Assembly (NCBI GenBank): GCA_030648695.1
Contig: JAUSHG010000008.1
Coordinates: forward strand, 1 to 5,307
Direction: 5' to 3'
Source of the DNA: a bacterium
GTDB taxonomy: Bacteria > Patescibacteriota > Minisyncoccia > Phycocordibacterales > UBA10002
DNA: 5,307 bases
Position 1 is the stretch's first letter; every line of letters begins with the position of its first letter. Of this stretch, positions 4,707-5,307 are shown piece after piece. Below the pieces are notes generated by a model, which was not told where the DNA came from, did not search any database, and worked only from the letters and a program-made list of their open reading frames with translations. The translations under genes were made by a program, and so were the position numbers.

Positions 4707-5307
4707 CTAATTAAGTTTTCTGCGGACAAGGGGGCCTGCATCGGTGTCCATGATTTCAAATCCCGCCTGTTCAATTTCGGCGCGCAGTGCGTCGGCCTCT
4801 GCGAAATTCTTTGCCTGCCGCGCGGCGGAACGCCGCGCGGCTTTTTCCGTGATTTCCTTGGGAACGGCGGCCATTTCTTCTGCAAGTTTTTTGGACTGAT
4901 TCTCGATATCAAGTCCAAGCACGCTGTCAAATACTCCCACAGTTTTTAGTTTTTCATGTTGATCAAGTTCACGGTCGTCAATAACTTTTCTCAAAAGCGA
5001 TATGGCGCTTGGTGTGTCAAGATCGTCACATGTAAAGTTTGAAAACCACTCAGCTATATCCGGCGTAATGCGAACCGCGACTTTTTGCGAGTGTTGTGAG
5101 CTGAAGGATTTCAACATGTTGAAATATGCATTTTGTGCACTTTGAACTGCCTCAAAACTGAAGTTGATTGGTGAACGATAATGTGCCTGAAGAAGATAGT
5201 AGCGATATGCAAGCGGATGAATGCCTTTTTCCTTTAGAGTTTGGAGAGTGATGAAATCTTCACCCGACTTCGCCATTTTCTTTGCCTCGCCGGAGCCCTT
5301 GGCGGAG
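4707..5307 (-). CDS. cysS: Cysteinyl-tRNA synthetase, C-terminal part (runs off the right edge)
   Basis: CysS is a class I aminoacyl-tRNA synthetase that attaches cysteine to tRNA-Cys in the cytoplasm. Here 199 residues up to the TAG at 4707 are visible; the Rossmann catalytic domain with HIGH and the zinc ligands lies beyond the edge. The fragment opens with SAKGSGEAKKMAKSGEDFIT, whose KMAKS (fragment residues 10-14) corresponds to the KMSKS loop, followed by the typical LKEKGIHPLAYRYYLLQAHYRSPINFSFE of the helical domain. The tail ends in AEADALRAEIEQAGFEIMDT, the usual small C-terminal domain. The roughly 185 residues after KMSKS match full-length enzymes of about 460 residues. An ATG at 5276 lies inside the KMSKS motif and is not a start. 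The middle Ser of KMSKS is Ala, but both lysines remain. Codons for AARRSAAR form a GC-rich hairpin. The next gene begins 5 bases downstream. Confidence 0.95.
   Translation of the reverse strand, partial: SAKGSGEAKKMAKSGEDFITLQTLKEKGIHPLAYRYYLLQAHYRSPINFSFEAVQSAQNAYFNMLKSFSSQHSQKVAVRITPDIAEWFSNFTCDDLDTPSAISLLRKVIDDRELDQHEKLKTVGVFDSVLGLDIENQSKKLAEEMAAVPKEITEKAARRSAARQAKNFAEADALRAEIEQAGFEIMDTDAGPLVRRKLN
4817..4846 (+). terminator. Terminator-like hairpin inside cysS, antisense orientation
   Basis: GCCGCGCGGCG and its perfect 11-bp complement CGCCGCGCGGC flank a GAA loop, followed on the plus strand by TTTTT. This is the full pattern of an intrinsic terminator, but it lies within the cysS C-terminal coding region and faces against cysS transcription. 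In the protein it encodes the Ala/Arg stretch AARRSAAR. It could block plus-strand readthrough, or simply be a GC-rich palindrome tolerated in a flexible linker. Confidence 0.5.

Noticed and set aside
4704..4949. Plus-strand frame opposite the end of cysS
   Set aside because: It is a shadow of a well-recognised synthetase and crosses the internal GC-rich hairpin.
1..5307. tRNA, rRNA, riboswitch, origin or integrase attachment site
   Set aside because: Reading both strands showed no cloverleaf, conserved rRNA segment, DnaA-box cluster or recognisable riboswitch core.

Overview
This 5.3 kb window is a piece of a bacterial chromosome of roughly balanced base composition. It most resembles Candidate Phyla Radiation (Patescibacteria, probably Parcubacteria-like) DNA. 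The reasons are the style of the DnaB, RecR and CysS sequences, small genes with short spacers, two start codons with no leader, and spacers filled with CCAA/TTGG and AAGTT repeats. The assignment comes from recognition by eye, without a database search, so it is moderate in confidence.

Layout, left to right. Positions 1-597 (minus) hold the N-terminal 199 codons of an exported protein with a signal peptide; its GTG start is set by a good ribosome binding site. Positions 598-724 hold its promoter and two tandem hairpins downstream of recR. recR (725-1339, minus) and dnaB (1474-2856, minus) follow, separated by a 134-base imperfect inverted repeat rich in CCAA/TTGG. A 197-base divergent spacer (2857-3053) holds an AAGTT array and two -10 boxes, each exactly 6 bases from its start codon. 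A sugar-1-phosphate nucleotidyltransferase gene (3054-3731, plus) follows. Next is an isolated 89-residue unknown gene (3836-4105, plus) with its own promoter, strong ribosome binding site and intrinsic terminator. The right end is a minus-strand pair: cysS (4707 to beyond the right edge) and a 151-residue unknown gene (4246-4701) starting 5 bases after the cysS stop.

Functionally the window mixes core information processing (replicative helicase, recombination mediator, cysteinyl-tRNA synthetase) with cell-surface functions (nucleotide-sugar synthesis, exported protein). There is no sign of one dedicated pathway. No tRNA, rRNA, CRISPR array, transposase or phage gene was seen, and no stretch above 300 bases lacks a gene.

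The most unusual signal is a pair of related near-perfect palindromes at 3736-3767 and 4184-4231. They share the core CCAAATGATTGC, a four-base loop and its complement. Each lies just past the stop codon of a gene, in the same orientation relative to that gene, and one stem position differs by a compensatory base-pair change. Together they also bracket the small orphan gene, so they could be a family of gene-end RNA hairpins or the ends of a small mobile cassette.
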